A stretch of 64,000 nucleotides of DNA from Diadema setosum (lineage: Eukaryota > Echinodermata > Echinoidea > Diadematoida > Diadematidae), in contig CM067075.1 of NCBI GenBank assembly GCA_033980235.1, forward strand, positions 36,280,385 through 36,344,384. The letters are read 5' to 3'. Numbering within the stretch: position 1 is the stretch's first letter; each line of letters opens with the position of its first letter. Below the pieces are notes generated by a model that saw nothing but the letters and a program-made list of their open reading frames with translations, made no database searches and was not told the DNA's origin. The position numbers and the translations under genes are program-made. This document shows, piece after piece, positions 46,339 through 59,500 of the stretch.

Positions 46339-49300
46339 TATTTTATTGAAGGTTGGCAGTAACAAAGTTCTAACTTGGTATAACTGAGAGCATACCTTTG
46401 ATCTGGAGAAGGTAGTATTGTTCCATACACAGCAAATGAAATACTGTAATGAAATAAATAATAAGCAACATTTCTGTACCAACTTGATGATTTAAAAACT
46501 GTAAGAGAAATGAAGGGCTTTTCATTAGGCTTGGGGGAGGGACTAGGGGTGTGTGTGTGAAGAACTGCACAAGACTGGTTAGAGGACAGAGAAGGCTGAA
46601 GGCTGCCACTTCAGTTGGCAGACATGCACAGTGACAGCAGAATACGGAGCTGAAGAAGACTAAATGTTTGTTTTTGTTTTGTTTTTACTTTAAAAAAACA
46701 ACATTGTGATGCAACTCGGGCAGTACAAATTGGTTATTGCTTACACAGATTTCAAAAGATTAACTTTGAAATAAGAAAATGCAAAAGTCTTGTGACCAGA
46801 GTCGAATGACAATTGGACAATCAGAAAATGGAAAAAAAAAATTCAAGTACTCCAACAATAGCGAACTTTAGATCTGTGATGCGGACGACAACAGTTGCAT
46901 TGACCGTTCTCTCTCCCCTGTGTCATGTTGCAAAGTAGCTTTAGACTTTGGGGAGACAGAGCCTATACAACATAAAATAGTGCTCCCATGCACTGTCATA
47001 ATGGCATCAAGTACGCTGTAGCTCTCTGCATTGTGAATTTGAGCGGAAGCTAAAATGGCCCAGAACCATCATGAAATCTCAGACAAATGGAGATCGATTT
47101 TGATAAATGGTCTTGCACATGTACATTGTAGAACATTTTTTTTTTCCCCCTGCAATATCCATGTCGCAGATCTAAAGCTCCCTGATACAAAGACATGAGG
47201 AAGTAGACTGTTTCGAAGGGACGGTACGAATACTTCGATAAAAATCTCTACAAAAATCTGTTTGACAGTGAAATGTGACATTCAATTTGTAGATTTACCA
47301 AAGTGTGTTTAACAAGCACACATCTCAGTGACCCATTTCAGAAAAGTCACTAAAATCTTGGGCTAATGTACATGTATATGATAAATGTGTTTGATCCCGA
47401 CCAAATTCAAATTTTACTCTCACATCAAAACAGCTGATTTGGATTGATCTTGCTCTGAAAAGTATCCCAAATGTGCTGCAACATGAAATATGCAGGAAAA
47501 AGGAGGAAAAAAAGAGCAAAAGAGAAATGTGCAGGTACATTGTACAAATCAGTTTCAATCACATAACAGTGTGAAGCCTTGAAAAATTTTGCCGAAATTG
47601 GGGATTGCAAAAAGCATGTACACTACAGCTTGCAAGATTACATCATGAAAATACAATGGGTAAAACTGGTTTAATTTTCTGGTTTTGATTTTGAGCTGAT
47701 TAAATATCTGTTCTCTTTGAAATAATCTCCCTATACATGTAATAGGTCTTTTCCCCATTCTGATTTTATTTGCTTTAACATTGCCTTTTTCTAGACGAAG
47801 TTGATAACGGTGAAATAAATATTGAGTGCTATAATCTGTACATGTTCATCAACTTTTGAAGTGTGGAAAGCATCTTAACCAGCCAATATATGAGCAAAGG
47901 TCAGAGGCAACAAAACAGTGAGTGGGAGGAGAAACCAAAACCTAGCTCCATAGTACAGTGTAATTTGCTTCCATTATATGTGTATATTCAACAAAATGCA
48001 CTTAAATTGCACTTTTCAGTGATGTCTTCAACCATCTAACTCCTACTGACCTGTAACTTGGGAAAGACAAACTGTATGTGATAGAGAAAAGTAGATTTGC
48101 CAGAAATATCTTCATCATTACTCTGTGCCAGGCATGAAACTTTCCAAATCTCTGACTTAATAACTGTTTTTATGGAGATTTACAATACATGTATTTTATA
48201 TGCAAAATCTCTTCTGACAGAGCTGGTAGTGCATCGCTGACCCATGTTTGGATTACACTGGTTGCTTACATCCAAGATTAGATCTAACACACTTATTACT
48301 ACTCTCACATCGATGAAGAGACAGGTAGACTTATTGAACAGCAAATGGAATGTGCTAAGAAGTCCAATAAAAAAAAAGAAGAAGATAATTCCAAGTGCAA
48401 TACTGTTCAATGTAATTTAGTCTTAACTCATCTTCAGATGAACTCATTGATACGTAGTCATACAACTTGCCAAGAGGCATAAGAAAACTAAATTACTACA
48501 AAGAAGCTTGGCAGGAGAATAGAGACCTTGTTCTACAGTTGTAGTGTACATGTCTGTGCTGTCATCGCCATGGCAGGAGTTGGTTAAAAACATTCTTGGA
48601 CAGCCTCACTCCGATACCATTTCACCCTACTCCGGCTGCAACAGTTGGTGTGTGGTGTCATATACTACACTGATGTGTTGTCAGAAGTGAAAATGCACTA
48701 GCAAACCAATTGAAGGCATCAATCATTTCAGGTACTAAAGGAGATGTCCCATCATTCAAACAATCACAAGCTTTGCATTGAATGGTGCAAAGACCTCTGT
48801 GAGAGTAAATCCACAAACAGTAAACAAAAGTCATTTGCCACTGGTAATTACAGAAAGTCACGAAAATTACTGATCTCTCAAACCTCACCTACAGCTCTTT
48901 CTTTTCTTCCATGGTTTCATGTCAAGTAAATTTAATTAACATTTGCTTGAAGCTGCGTGTATGATATACCATGAAGCAGCCATATTTTTCTTAATTTCCA
49001 CTGTCAACACACAAAAATTGCCAAATATGGTAAATTTTTGGTCTCAGAGCAATATCCTTTGCATGTCAAAGCTGGTACTGTGCATGTTCTGTGTTGCCTC
49101 TATTCATACATACCAGAGGAGGCTGGATTCCTTCATATTTTTCTTTGTGATTTAGCAAAACTTTAATTCACCTTTCCATGACAGGATGTTGTCCAAAACA
49201 TAAGCCAGTACACAACTGGTGGGAGAAGTAAGTAGATAACTTGTGTGACAACTTAAAAGAGCCTCTGCTCTTCAGAGCTGGAAAAGCTTATGTGACCTTA

Positions 49301-49463
49301 CAGATGAAGACTGCAATGCCAAGATTGTCATACAAAATCTAAATAATATCCTTTGGGTTTTGTATGCTCTTTGAAACTACATCTCTTGGTAGAAGTATTC
49401 AACGGATAATCTTTCACCTCCGCTACACATCACAGAATGCAAGTAACAGAATATAGCATAAAA

Positions 49464-49495
<32 letters not shown>

Positions 49496-50085
49496 GTTTG
49501 TTTTTCCTTTCGCCTTGGTATTGGATCATTTTCCACTACATTTCTCACAAAATTGTATATTCTTTATGAACAAGAGTTTATAAAGAGTGTGTATGACTGC
49601 CTCCATGATCACTGCGATAATGAATGAATATATTTTCCTTTGGCAACATATTATCCTCTTTCCAACACTTCCACATGAATTAAAACTGAATGTGGACTGA
49701 AATTGACAATACTCCTACTTTTTGTGGTATCCTAGCACTAGAGGCACTGTAGTGTATCAACCCACTTGCTAAAATATAAAGAGTAAAATAGCCAGGATTG
49801 TAACGTACAATAAAAATTGTGCAGTATTCTCATCAGTGTTCAAGACAAGAATTTCCTGTTGCACATCAACAGGGTAAAGAAATGGAGCACAACTTTACAT
49901 AAAATGAATTTTCAATGATTTGCAATCATGTCACATAAAAGACAAGTGTTTGATATACAAACTCCCTTTCAAAGATGCACACTTGTACCTTCAGTAATAT
50001 GAGAATGTTGGCCCTATGTTCAAATAAGAATATCTTGAGGATGAACTTAGAGAAAGTACATGTGACATATAAACAAAGGCACATA
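46339..50085. other. Intergenic and PDIA4 3' UTR side, no other gene recognised
   Basis: Contains a probable small element at 46860-47183 and a GT run at about 49465-49492. The PDIA4 3' UTR should begin below 50086, but its end could not be fixed. Confidence 0.4.
46860..47183. mobile_element. Possible CTTTAGATCTG inverted-repeat element
   Basis: CTTTAGATCTGTGATGCGGA at 46866 faces CGCAGATCTAAAG ending at 47177. No duplication was identified and the outer ends are uncertain. Confidence 0.45.
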
Positions 50086-50501
50086 TTATAACTCTTCTCT
50101 TTTAGGTTTGTAAACTGTTGCTTCCTTCTCTATAAACTCACTTAGCTTCTCAAGGGACCTCTCCCCACCACTAAATTTCACTGGGTTATCTTTATCTGTT
50201 GCTTTAGAGAAATAAATAGTAGGAAATCCTGACACCTCATAGGCACTGTGAGAGATATCATTTGCAGTGGCATCCATCTTAGCTATGACTAAATTCTGTG
50301 ATTTCTCATACTTCTTGCCCAATTTTTTGTACACTGGCTCAAGCTTCTTACAATGACCACACCAGGGGGCATAAAACTCAATCAAGACATCCTTTGATTT
50401 GTCCAGCACAACTTGATCAAAAGTTTTGCCCACAACAGTTTTCACAGCTGCCTTGGATTTCTTGGGAACTGGTTGTGACTTAATGACTGGCTTCAGGTCA
50501 T
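50086..50501 (-). CDS. PDIA4: PDIA4 last exon, catalytic domain a' and KREEL
   Basis: The acceptor is TTGTTTAG at 50503-50502. The product runs DDLKPVIKSQPVPKKSK, VVGKTFDQVV, LIEFYAPWCGHCKKLEPVYK, VIAKMDATANDISHSAYEVS, GFPTIYFSKA, and ends PKREEL with a TAA stop at 50088-50086. The active-site CGHC codons are 50361-50350. GFPTIYF is the cis-Pro loop. KREEL is the ER retrieval signal. Confidence 0.97.
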
Positions 50502-53500
50502 CTAAACAAAGACAAAAGAGAGATTTCATTGGTAAAGAAAGATATGAAGCATATCAAAATGCTATAAAATATAATAGATACACGTACAACGTATGAATAT
50601 TGAACAATAATGGAACCAAGTTCATGTGTCCTATCAGTATCTACCTGTACTACAGTGCACTCCCGTTATAACGAAAATAAATGCTCGGGACCGGCAGTTT
50701 TCTTTCGTTATAACCGAACAAATACAATATATATAACGAAAACAAGGAAACCACGCTTATATCATATTCTGTTTGTTGAATATTCATAATATACTGGAAA
50801 GCTATGTGAAATGGTATGGTACCTTATTAATTTTGTTTGAATATTACATTTAAAAGAGTGCCTAAAGTTGTTTGTATTGTCAGGCATGTACAGAAAATGA
50901 CGGTTTAGGATTCGGTTACAGTTCGCTATTCCAAAGGTTTGTTTCTTACTGAAGTTTGTTACTCCAAAAGGCTCCCTATTCCGAAGTTTCGCCATTCCCG
51001 GGATTCCGAAAGTTTGTTCATTTGAAGCTTCACTCTTCCGAAGACTCGTAATTCCGAAAGTTAATAATTAAGATATAAATATATTACTTGTTTTCCGAAG
51101 GTTCGTTGATTGGAAAATGAAATGAGGTTTGTCATTCCGAAGATTTGTAAATCAAGAAATGAGAAAGGATCACCATTCCGAAGGTTTGTTGTTCCGAAGG
51201 TTTTTTAATTTGAAAATGAAATAAGGTTCATTATTCCGAAGAAGGTTTGTTAAAGGGGCATAGTCCCGGTAGTGTAGATGGCGCTGTTGGTGATACTGCC
51301 GATCACCGTTAGCATTGATACGAAGATTACCGAAGTTTAGCTGTCATCAAGAGTAAAGTGCGTAGGTGTTGCTAAGTAACGTTGCCTTTGTTGTCTTCTT
51401 TGCGCATCGCGCAGTCTGTAGTAATGCCAGGGTGCGTGCATATGTGCTTGTTATTATGACATCACAAAAGAAGTTTGCTAAAGCTGTCATCCCCCTCAGC
51501 CGAATCATGAGCCGAACTGTGATCGGACCACTCACTACAGTGAATCGGACTTCTTCGGACTCGGGAAAGTGGGCCAAAGCGTAAGCGCCAAAGAGAAGCC
51601 AATAGCGTAGGTCTCAATAAGAAACTTGCGCCTTGCGCCCGCATACGCATTTGACTAAAACACCGGGACTATGCACCTTTAATACAAAAATGACAAAGGA
51701 TAGTTATACGAAGGCTCAGTTATCTTAGGATGATTATAAGGTTTGCAATTCTAAGTTTTGTTAGTGGACTCACCTTTTTCACTTTTGGATTAATGAAACG
51801 TTTTTTAATGTTCCGATTAATGAATGTCTGGAATTCCTATCATTTTCGGACTAATGAACCATCGTAATAAGAACCATATTTCTTTGTCGAATTAACAAAC
51901 CTTATTGATAACAAACCTTTGGAATAACGCCAAAATATTCGTAATAACAAACCTTATTTCATTTCCGAACTAACGGACATTTAGGTGTATCAGAATTTGT
52001 GTGTTTTGTAATAGAGAACCTTCGGAACAATAAAACGAATTAGATTTTATTTCAGATTATTGTTTTACCATAATGCAAGTTCCCCTTGGAAACTGTGCGT
52101 GACACAAGGAGCGAACACACAGTGATGTGAAGTGTTCGCCCATGCAGAGATGTTATAACTGCCCCTATGCTTATTCTGCTACGTATTTTCGGAAGCGATC
52201 CGCATTTCGTTATAACGGAGCACATTTCTTTCGTTTTTCTTTGTCAGTGGCGCTTGGAAAAGACTTTGTTATAACAAAAATTTTGCTATAACCATGTTTG
52301 TTATAAGCGAATTTTGTACCATAAACTGTAATGGCGATAATTTTGGGACCTGAAGTTTTACTTCGTTATAATGAAATTTCGTTATAACCGTGTTCGTTTA
52401 ACGGGAGTGCACTGTACTCTCAGTAGACAGAGGGAAGCAAACATTAACACATTCTGTCTTGGATCTACTGAAATATGATCAATCCAGACTATAGCTTATT
52501 AAGATATGGTTAACACTGAACACTAACACTGATATGTACAGTAAACTTGGACAAATGCGTGATCACTGAAACATCCCATATCAAACTGTGGTCAAAATTT
52601 AGTGCAGGGTACCATTTAAAGAAATAATAATAATCTAAAAAAAAATTGGTAAAACTAATGTCAATGGTCAATCCCATGTGGGAAACATAATGGCACATCT
52701 CTGTTCCTGGTTCTGTAAAGTCAGATCCAAACTACTCAATTTAGATTTGACAGCAATTATTGCTATTCCTGACCTCTGCACGGTGAAGCACAATGACAAA
52801 TCTTGTGTGAATAGCAACTCCTTGTAAAATGCTATCACAAATTTGAAGACAGTGAAAGTGGTTAATGGATAAGAGCTTGATCTACACCACTGATCATGAC
52901 TAGGGCCCAGTTGCATAAAAAGTGAACCAGTACAAAATTAAAACAAATGCAAGTTTCCAAAAGCCTGATTCAAGATTTGATAAATAAAAGCTGTATAAAT
53001 GGCTTGGGCATAAGCTTAAATATAATCTGGTCACATCATGAACAATCCAAATCTGCCTGTTTTGCTGTATCCATATCTGATTATTTTGACAAGATGAAAC
53101 TTCCATCTTTCTCTCATTTTGAGAATGGCAAGAATTATATTTGATACTGATTGATGATTCAATGTCCTAAAGACAGAGGAGAGATAGGAAGGGAGTATTT
53201 CTCACCATTCTGCCATTGTCGGATAAATTCTCTGAGGACATCAGAATCAAACTCCTCCTCAGGGTCCAACCTAAACTTCCTCTTGTCAGCTCCCCAGATT
53301 CCTACATTGATGTCTTCTCCACTGTCATCTAGCTCCAGCTCCTTCAACTCCTGTTGGAATTCTTCCTCATCAGCAATAGCAAACAGGAGTTCATCAAACT
53401 CTTTGTCCTTGGCCACCTCTACAATCTTCTGACGGTGGATTTCCGTTGCTGTCAAACATGATTTGAAGATAAATTATCAATTCATACCCACAAATGACAT

Positions 53501-56500
53501 TCTTTCAACAACAATGTTTACATTGTGAGGACATTCGTAAAGCTGATAAGCTGACATGACTGGGACCTTTTAAACAGATGGATCCATTAATTTCATAATG
53601 ATCAAACAAGGTAGGCAAGACTATTCATTTGATATTTCACAAATCATGCTATTCCCCTCTGAATAGATAGAAATGAGTAATCTGTCAAACACTAACATAT
53701 TCCTGACTGCCTATCTGTAATGGAGAAATCATTCACTTGAAATTTGAATGCTTAACTCTTTGACGAATCCTTTAATTCTTTGCCATAACTGTAATTTATG
53801 GTTTTATTGAAATAAATTATGCCACAGTGTAATACCCGTTAAACTTTCAACCCTTCATGGCATCATAAAAGTGAAAAATTATTATCTACACTACAGTTGA
53901 TATCACTTGACCCACTTACTTCAAGATTTCAAAAGTCCCCAAAATGTTCAAATATGGCACACTAGGATCCTGTAATGGGCCAAACCATCCTCAGTACTTC
54001 ACTAAATAGTTAACTAGCAAACCATCACAAGTTCTTCACAGAAAGGCTTACTACTAGCAAACTATCCCAGGTAATTCACTAAATTGTAAACTAGCAAACC
54101 ATCCTTAGAACTTCACTAAATGGTGCTATGATTAAGCATGATATAGCATAATACATGATATCTCAATCCATTCAAAGAAAATGAATGCACATTATATAGA
54201 GACATGAGTGAATAACTACAATCCCCTACAACTTAATCATTTTTATTTTGCCATAAGATTGGATGCACCCACCAGCTTTTTCCAAACATAACTTGTAGGT
54301 TAAAATGTCCTAATTAACCCAATGGTTCATCTCTAATACTTTAACATAGAAGTGCATTTATCTGACAGCCACATGGCATTTGAAGAGAAGGGACAAACCA
54401 AGGGCTCACCAACTCTGTGATCAAAACTCCAGTCAACAGAAAAGTAGGCAACCAACAAAGGACGATCTGCATATCGTGTGTTCTTGTTTTCCCTTGTCAT
54501 CTGGCCAACCAGTGGGACATCATTTTCTGCATAGAAACTTTCCAACTCTGTGGCTGACCCATCTGCCTACAAAACACAGGAAAAATTCTACCATTGGATA
54601 ATTGGCACACACAATTAAACTGTCAGTACAAATATGGTAATAGAAATATTTTCACTATTTCGGCATGTTTTCTCCTCCTGCTACAGGAATCCAGGATCAT
54701 TACCTTGATTCTTTCAGAGTGCTTATAAAAAAATACATTTGAACACAAACTTAGGGTTATCATTTCATCTGAGCCTGATTCTATACTGATACAGTGGTCA
54801 CCGCTCAATCGGGAGGGATTGAGAGACAAGTTTTTCTCCTGTTTAAAGCGAGGCTCCAGCTTAACCCGTTGAGGACGAGTCCCGAGTAAACTGGGGCAGG
54901 TGTCTATAGGAAATGCGTGTTGTAGCAAAATCAGTCCATCCTTAACGGGTTAAGGGGTGGCTGGTATTGGCTTGCGCACACCACCCAACATGAAGCCCAG
55001 TATGTTGGCATAAAGTTAAACACCCATTGATATCCACAGCAATAGGTACACATGCACTATGACATGCAGACACAAAATGGAGATAAAAGAAGACACAGCA
55101 GTCTCATAATATTTTTGGGCAAATGCATCACCAGAATAAACCTTTTTTTTTTTTGATCCACAAAGTAACTCTTTTCACAGTTCATCGTAAAGACCCTACA
55201 TAATTATCAAGTCACTACACCTAGACGACCCTGCCAATGCAGGAAAAGAGGTAGCACTGCTAACTTGAACATGTTTCTGTCACATCAGTCAAGTTAAATA
55301 CATACTGGTACACATTACAACACTTTAATTAAGACAAACACATTTTTATGATATTCAACCCTACTTCTTATGCCATCTGTCACACACACCCATCCACAAA
55401 CACACACACTACACATACAAAGAGGGAGAGTATGGCGCAGAGGTCGCACATTGGAAAGGTGACTCTGTACTCATACTGCAAGGGGGTGGTAGTGTATGAG
55501 TAGAAGCTGACAATGCTTACAATGAATGCCAGCACCACCTCCTACTGTGTACTGACAAATGTTTAGGCTGTGCAGCTATGGGCAGAATCAATGTGGGATT
55601 GGCTCGGTAACCACCCCCTTTATTTTTAGGAAATGAAATCCCTGTTTTGTTTTTTGTTTTTTCCGGAAGGGTTTTCTCACCATTATAAACATTAATGATG
55701 GACAATGCAAGTGCTTTAGAGAAATTTGTCCTGATGAAGCAGATCAAGGTTCCAATTAAGCAGGGGAAATAAAACACTTAAATATATATATATATATATA
55801 TTGTGTCAAATTTTGTTGCACTTGAGCAGGGTTCCTGCTAAACCATTGTATTAACCACATACCTTACTAAAGACATGCCTCCATGGCTCATATTTTGACC
55901 TGAATCTCTCTGGAAGGAAGACAACCACTGAGGGTGCATTCACTTTGTAGCTTTCCCTCGCCTCCTCACTGAAGACATGAGCAAAGCGGTATTCATCTCG
56001 CAGGGAATTACCTGATGGTGTTGAGACATGAAATCAGGGGGTTAGTAAATGCAACAACACTTCAAAACAACCTCTGCTGCCAGGTTACTTTTCTGGCATA
56101 GAATAATGATAATTGCTTGCATATATTAACCATCTGGTGGACTTTGGTCCTCAATGAATTATCATTGTTGTGTTTTTTTTTTCACAAACTTAAGCACAAG
56201 CAAAATGGAAAGCATCAGCAGTATTTGACAAGTTTTCGACTTTAACAATGTTGTCTTTGCTGAAAAATACTGGTGTCCTGCAACAAACATTTCAACACAA
56301 AGTACTAATATACCAGTAATCACATTTATAGTCCAAACTGTACCAGAGTGGCATTTGTGTGGGACTACTATATCAGTCAAAGTGGTACAGTGTATGTTTT
56401 AGTAGTTTACTACATTTCACAACCATGATCAAGTGAGCGATGCAATGCCTGATTTAATATGTAATAGAAGGTAAAAGTCAGAGATTCTGTTAGGTACACA

Positions 56501-59500
56501 ATGACTTGACGTACAGCAGTGGGATTCTGTATGTGATGCGACATATTTTGTGGGTTATCTATTTACTAATTTCACAAGTAGGGTGCTATTCGTAAATTTC
56601 ATTCCACACAAATACATTAATGGTTATCCCGACATAAATGTGACATGTGCACATACATTTCTCTGTTTATTACTGTACTCCACCATTGCAAATTCAATGA
56701 CTTGCAAAATTGTAAGGAAGTCCCAATTCACGAAAAATTAGACATGCTAAATATATGGCATATTCCAGTAATAACAACAGTGAGTATAATAGCTGATGTA
56801 ACTGATAGAAAAATTACTCGAAGATGAAAATGGAAACAGTAGCAATTCTTCATGTACAAGCAGTGGTGGAAGAAATAGTGCAGTGAATAAGTGACCCGTT
56901 ACAATAGGATCCAAGTCAAGGGAGGTCAATTTTCTGAAAATGACATGACATTATTCCCTTACTCTTCTGCTTTAATTTCGTATAACAGGACTCATAAAAG
57001 TAATCAGTTAAGATATAGACGATTTTATAAGACCATGTTGGGTGGCCTAGGAAATCAGAGTTTCAAGAAAACCACATTCAAAGTTGTTGTTTTTTCCGAC
57101 ACAATTGTGATGAAGGGGAGGTAAGACAGTTTTCACCTCATAATAGAAGGTCCACTCATAGCAAGCTCCGTGATGTTCATTCAAGCTATAGCACAAGCAG
57201 TCTATACACAACCAATCAGAAACTAGGATGCCAGCACTGACCTATAGGATTACTCCCTCTTTGCTAGGGACGGAGTTTATCTGCGGCACTAAATTAAAAT
57301 CTTCGGACATGTTTCTGTTTTGCTGAAAATCAGAAAATTATGTCCCACAAAAATGCTAATTTTTTGCTTTTCCTTTGATCATTTAGCTTCAAAATTTTGG
57401 CAGATGATAGACAAAACATTTGACTACAACATTATGTCAAAACAGAGATCCGGTGGTTTTGATCGATTTAAATAATCTCACTTCCAACTCCATTTTTTCG
57501 GCTCAGCCGTCAGAGACTTTTGGATCCTTTTGTCGGGGCTGGTCACATATGCATGCATATATTGGCAAAAGTAGTTCTGTTCATAGAAAGGACAGAAGCA
57601 GCAGTAAATCTAGGAATAGATATAGCAGTGAAAGAGGTAGCCTTTATCATAAATGAAAGGATAGGAGAATCAGCAAAACTAGCTACGTAGCAGCATCATT
57701 AGGGCAATTCCACGGTAACTAGGACACAGGTGCCAAAAATTCAAAATGATATTTGTTTCAAACACCATACATTTTCAGACAGTACTTGAGTTGAAGTTTT
57801 AAGAATCATTATATTTTTCAATAAAAGCGGCCATTTTGAATTTCAAAATGGCTGCCAAAATATGCCTATAACTCAATGGTGAAAAGAGTGTATTGTCGCA
57901 TAACTTACTCTTTGTATATCCACTTTATTAGTTCTCTAAACAACAATCTTTCATATGTATGCGGTTACCAGAGAAGTCTTTTACCACACGATAGAAAAAA
58001 AAGCTGGTAGCTTTAAAGAATTTGATAAAAACTGTTAATTACTTTGATAATGATGGATGTAACGTCAGTTACCAAAAACAAGGAGTTTTTAAGTTTATTC
58101 ATCAAAGGAAGTGAGCTGTATGATGTAACTTAGGATTTCTAATGTATGCCCATATGCCTTTATTTTAATACCAGAAATAAGGATACTTGGCATACTGGAG
58201 AGTCAAAATGAACACTACAAAATGTGTAACGTCAGTTACCGAAACGTCATACACGAGTATGTAACGTCAGTTACCATGACAGTAATTATAACTGAGGCAA
58301 ATTTTTTGACTTTTGGCCATTTCAATACATCTGGGAAGTCAACTTACAACAAAGAGCAGCAATCCCTTTCATAGGAAATGATGTCATTACCATGGTATGT
58401 CCATGGATATTTTTTTTTTTTATTTTATTTTATTTCTAAATTCATTTATTCATTCATTTACCATGATTATCTTCTTCTTTTTTTTTTGGGGGGGGGGGGG
58501 GCTTGAGCTTTCAATTTTTTATTCAGCACAAGTTTAAGGTTGATTCATCTGGAAGTTTAGTTTGCCACATGCAGTATATGCACTCAAATTAGTACATTCC
58601 CAGTCCTACGGGATGATAAAGCTACCAAAGTTTGTAGGCCTAATCAGTGACATGATTGCATGTTAACCACATTTTCTATAAAAAAAAAAAACACCAAACA
58701 AACAAACTTCTGCACAGCTGTATACCAACAGTTTAACAATCTTCACCAATGTTTGCTTTTGCTGGCATTTTTCTTTTTTTTTTTAGGAAGCTTAGTCAAG
58801 TTTCTACCTCAAGGCAAATGCACAAACAGATATTTCTTCTCTTGCACTTAACTGTGTGGTGTAGTTAACATGGCTCATCTTGTATTATGGTACGTAAGGC
58901 ATGTACTCATTATTGTTTGAAACTTAACACTGATGTTGCTCAAAGTGAGAGAGGATTCTATAGGGTTTTAAAAAAAATTATTCATACAGTGTGTATTTGT
59001 TGATTACTTTATTCTATTCATGTAGGGACATTTTGTAATACAACACATGATAATTATGAACAGGAAGAGTTTTTTATATTGATTTTAGTATTCTTTCGTT
59101 GCAAAGTCCGATTTCTTGGTATCTCCAATGTATTTGCAAGCCGTGATAGATCAGTGAAAAGGAAAAGAAAAACAGTTAAATTACTTCAAGCTAGGAATAA
59201 AACAATAACGCTCTTTTGACCAAAAAAGCATTCATTTTTCTTCTTCACAGAAAATATTAAAAGTGCGACACTTTTCATTTAAATCAATAGATGATGGAGA
59301 TCATCAGGAGTGAAATAAAGAAAAGAAGGAGAAATATATCACAATAGATTTCATACATTTAATATGCATATTTATGAGTTGATACATGTTCTTTTCCCCC
59401 ATGACCTGGAAGATATTTTGATATTTTTTTCAAGCACAAAAATATCCATGTTTTGTGTAGTACTACAAGGTATTATGGGTGGAGCACTCTATGTACACTG

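Noticed and set aside
55423..55510. tRNA-like start TATGGCGCAGAGGTCGCAC
   Set aside because: No convincing box B and no cloverleaf could be drawn.
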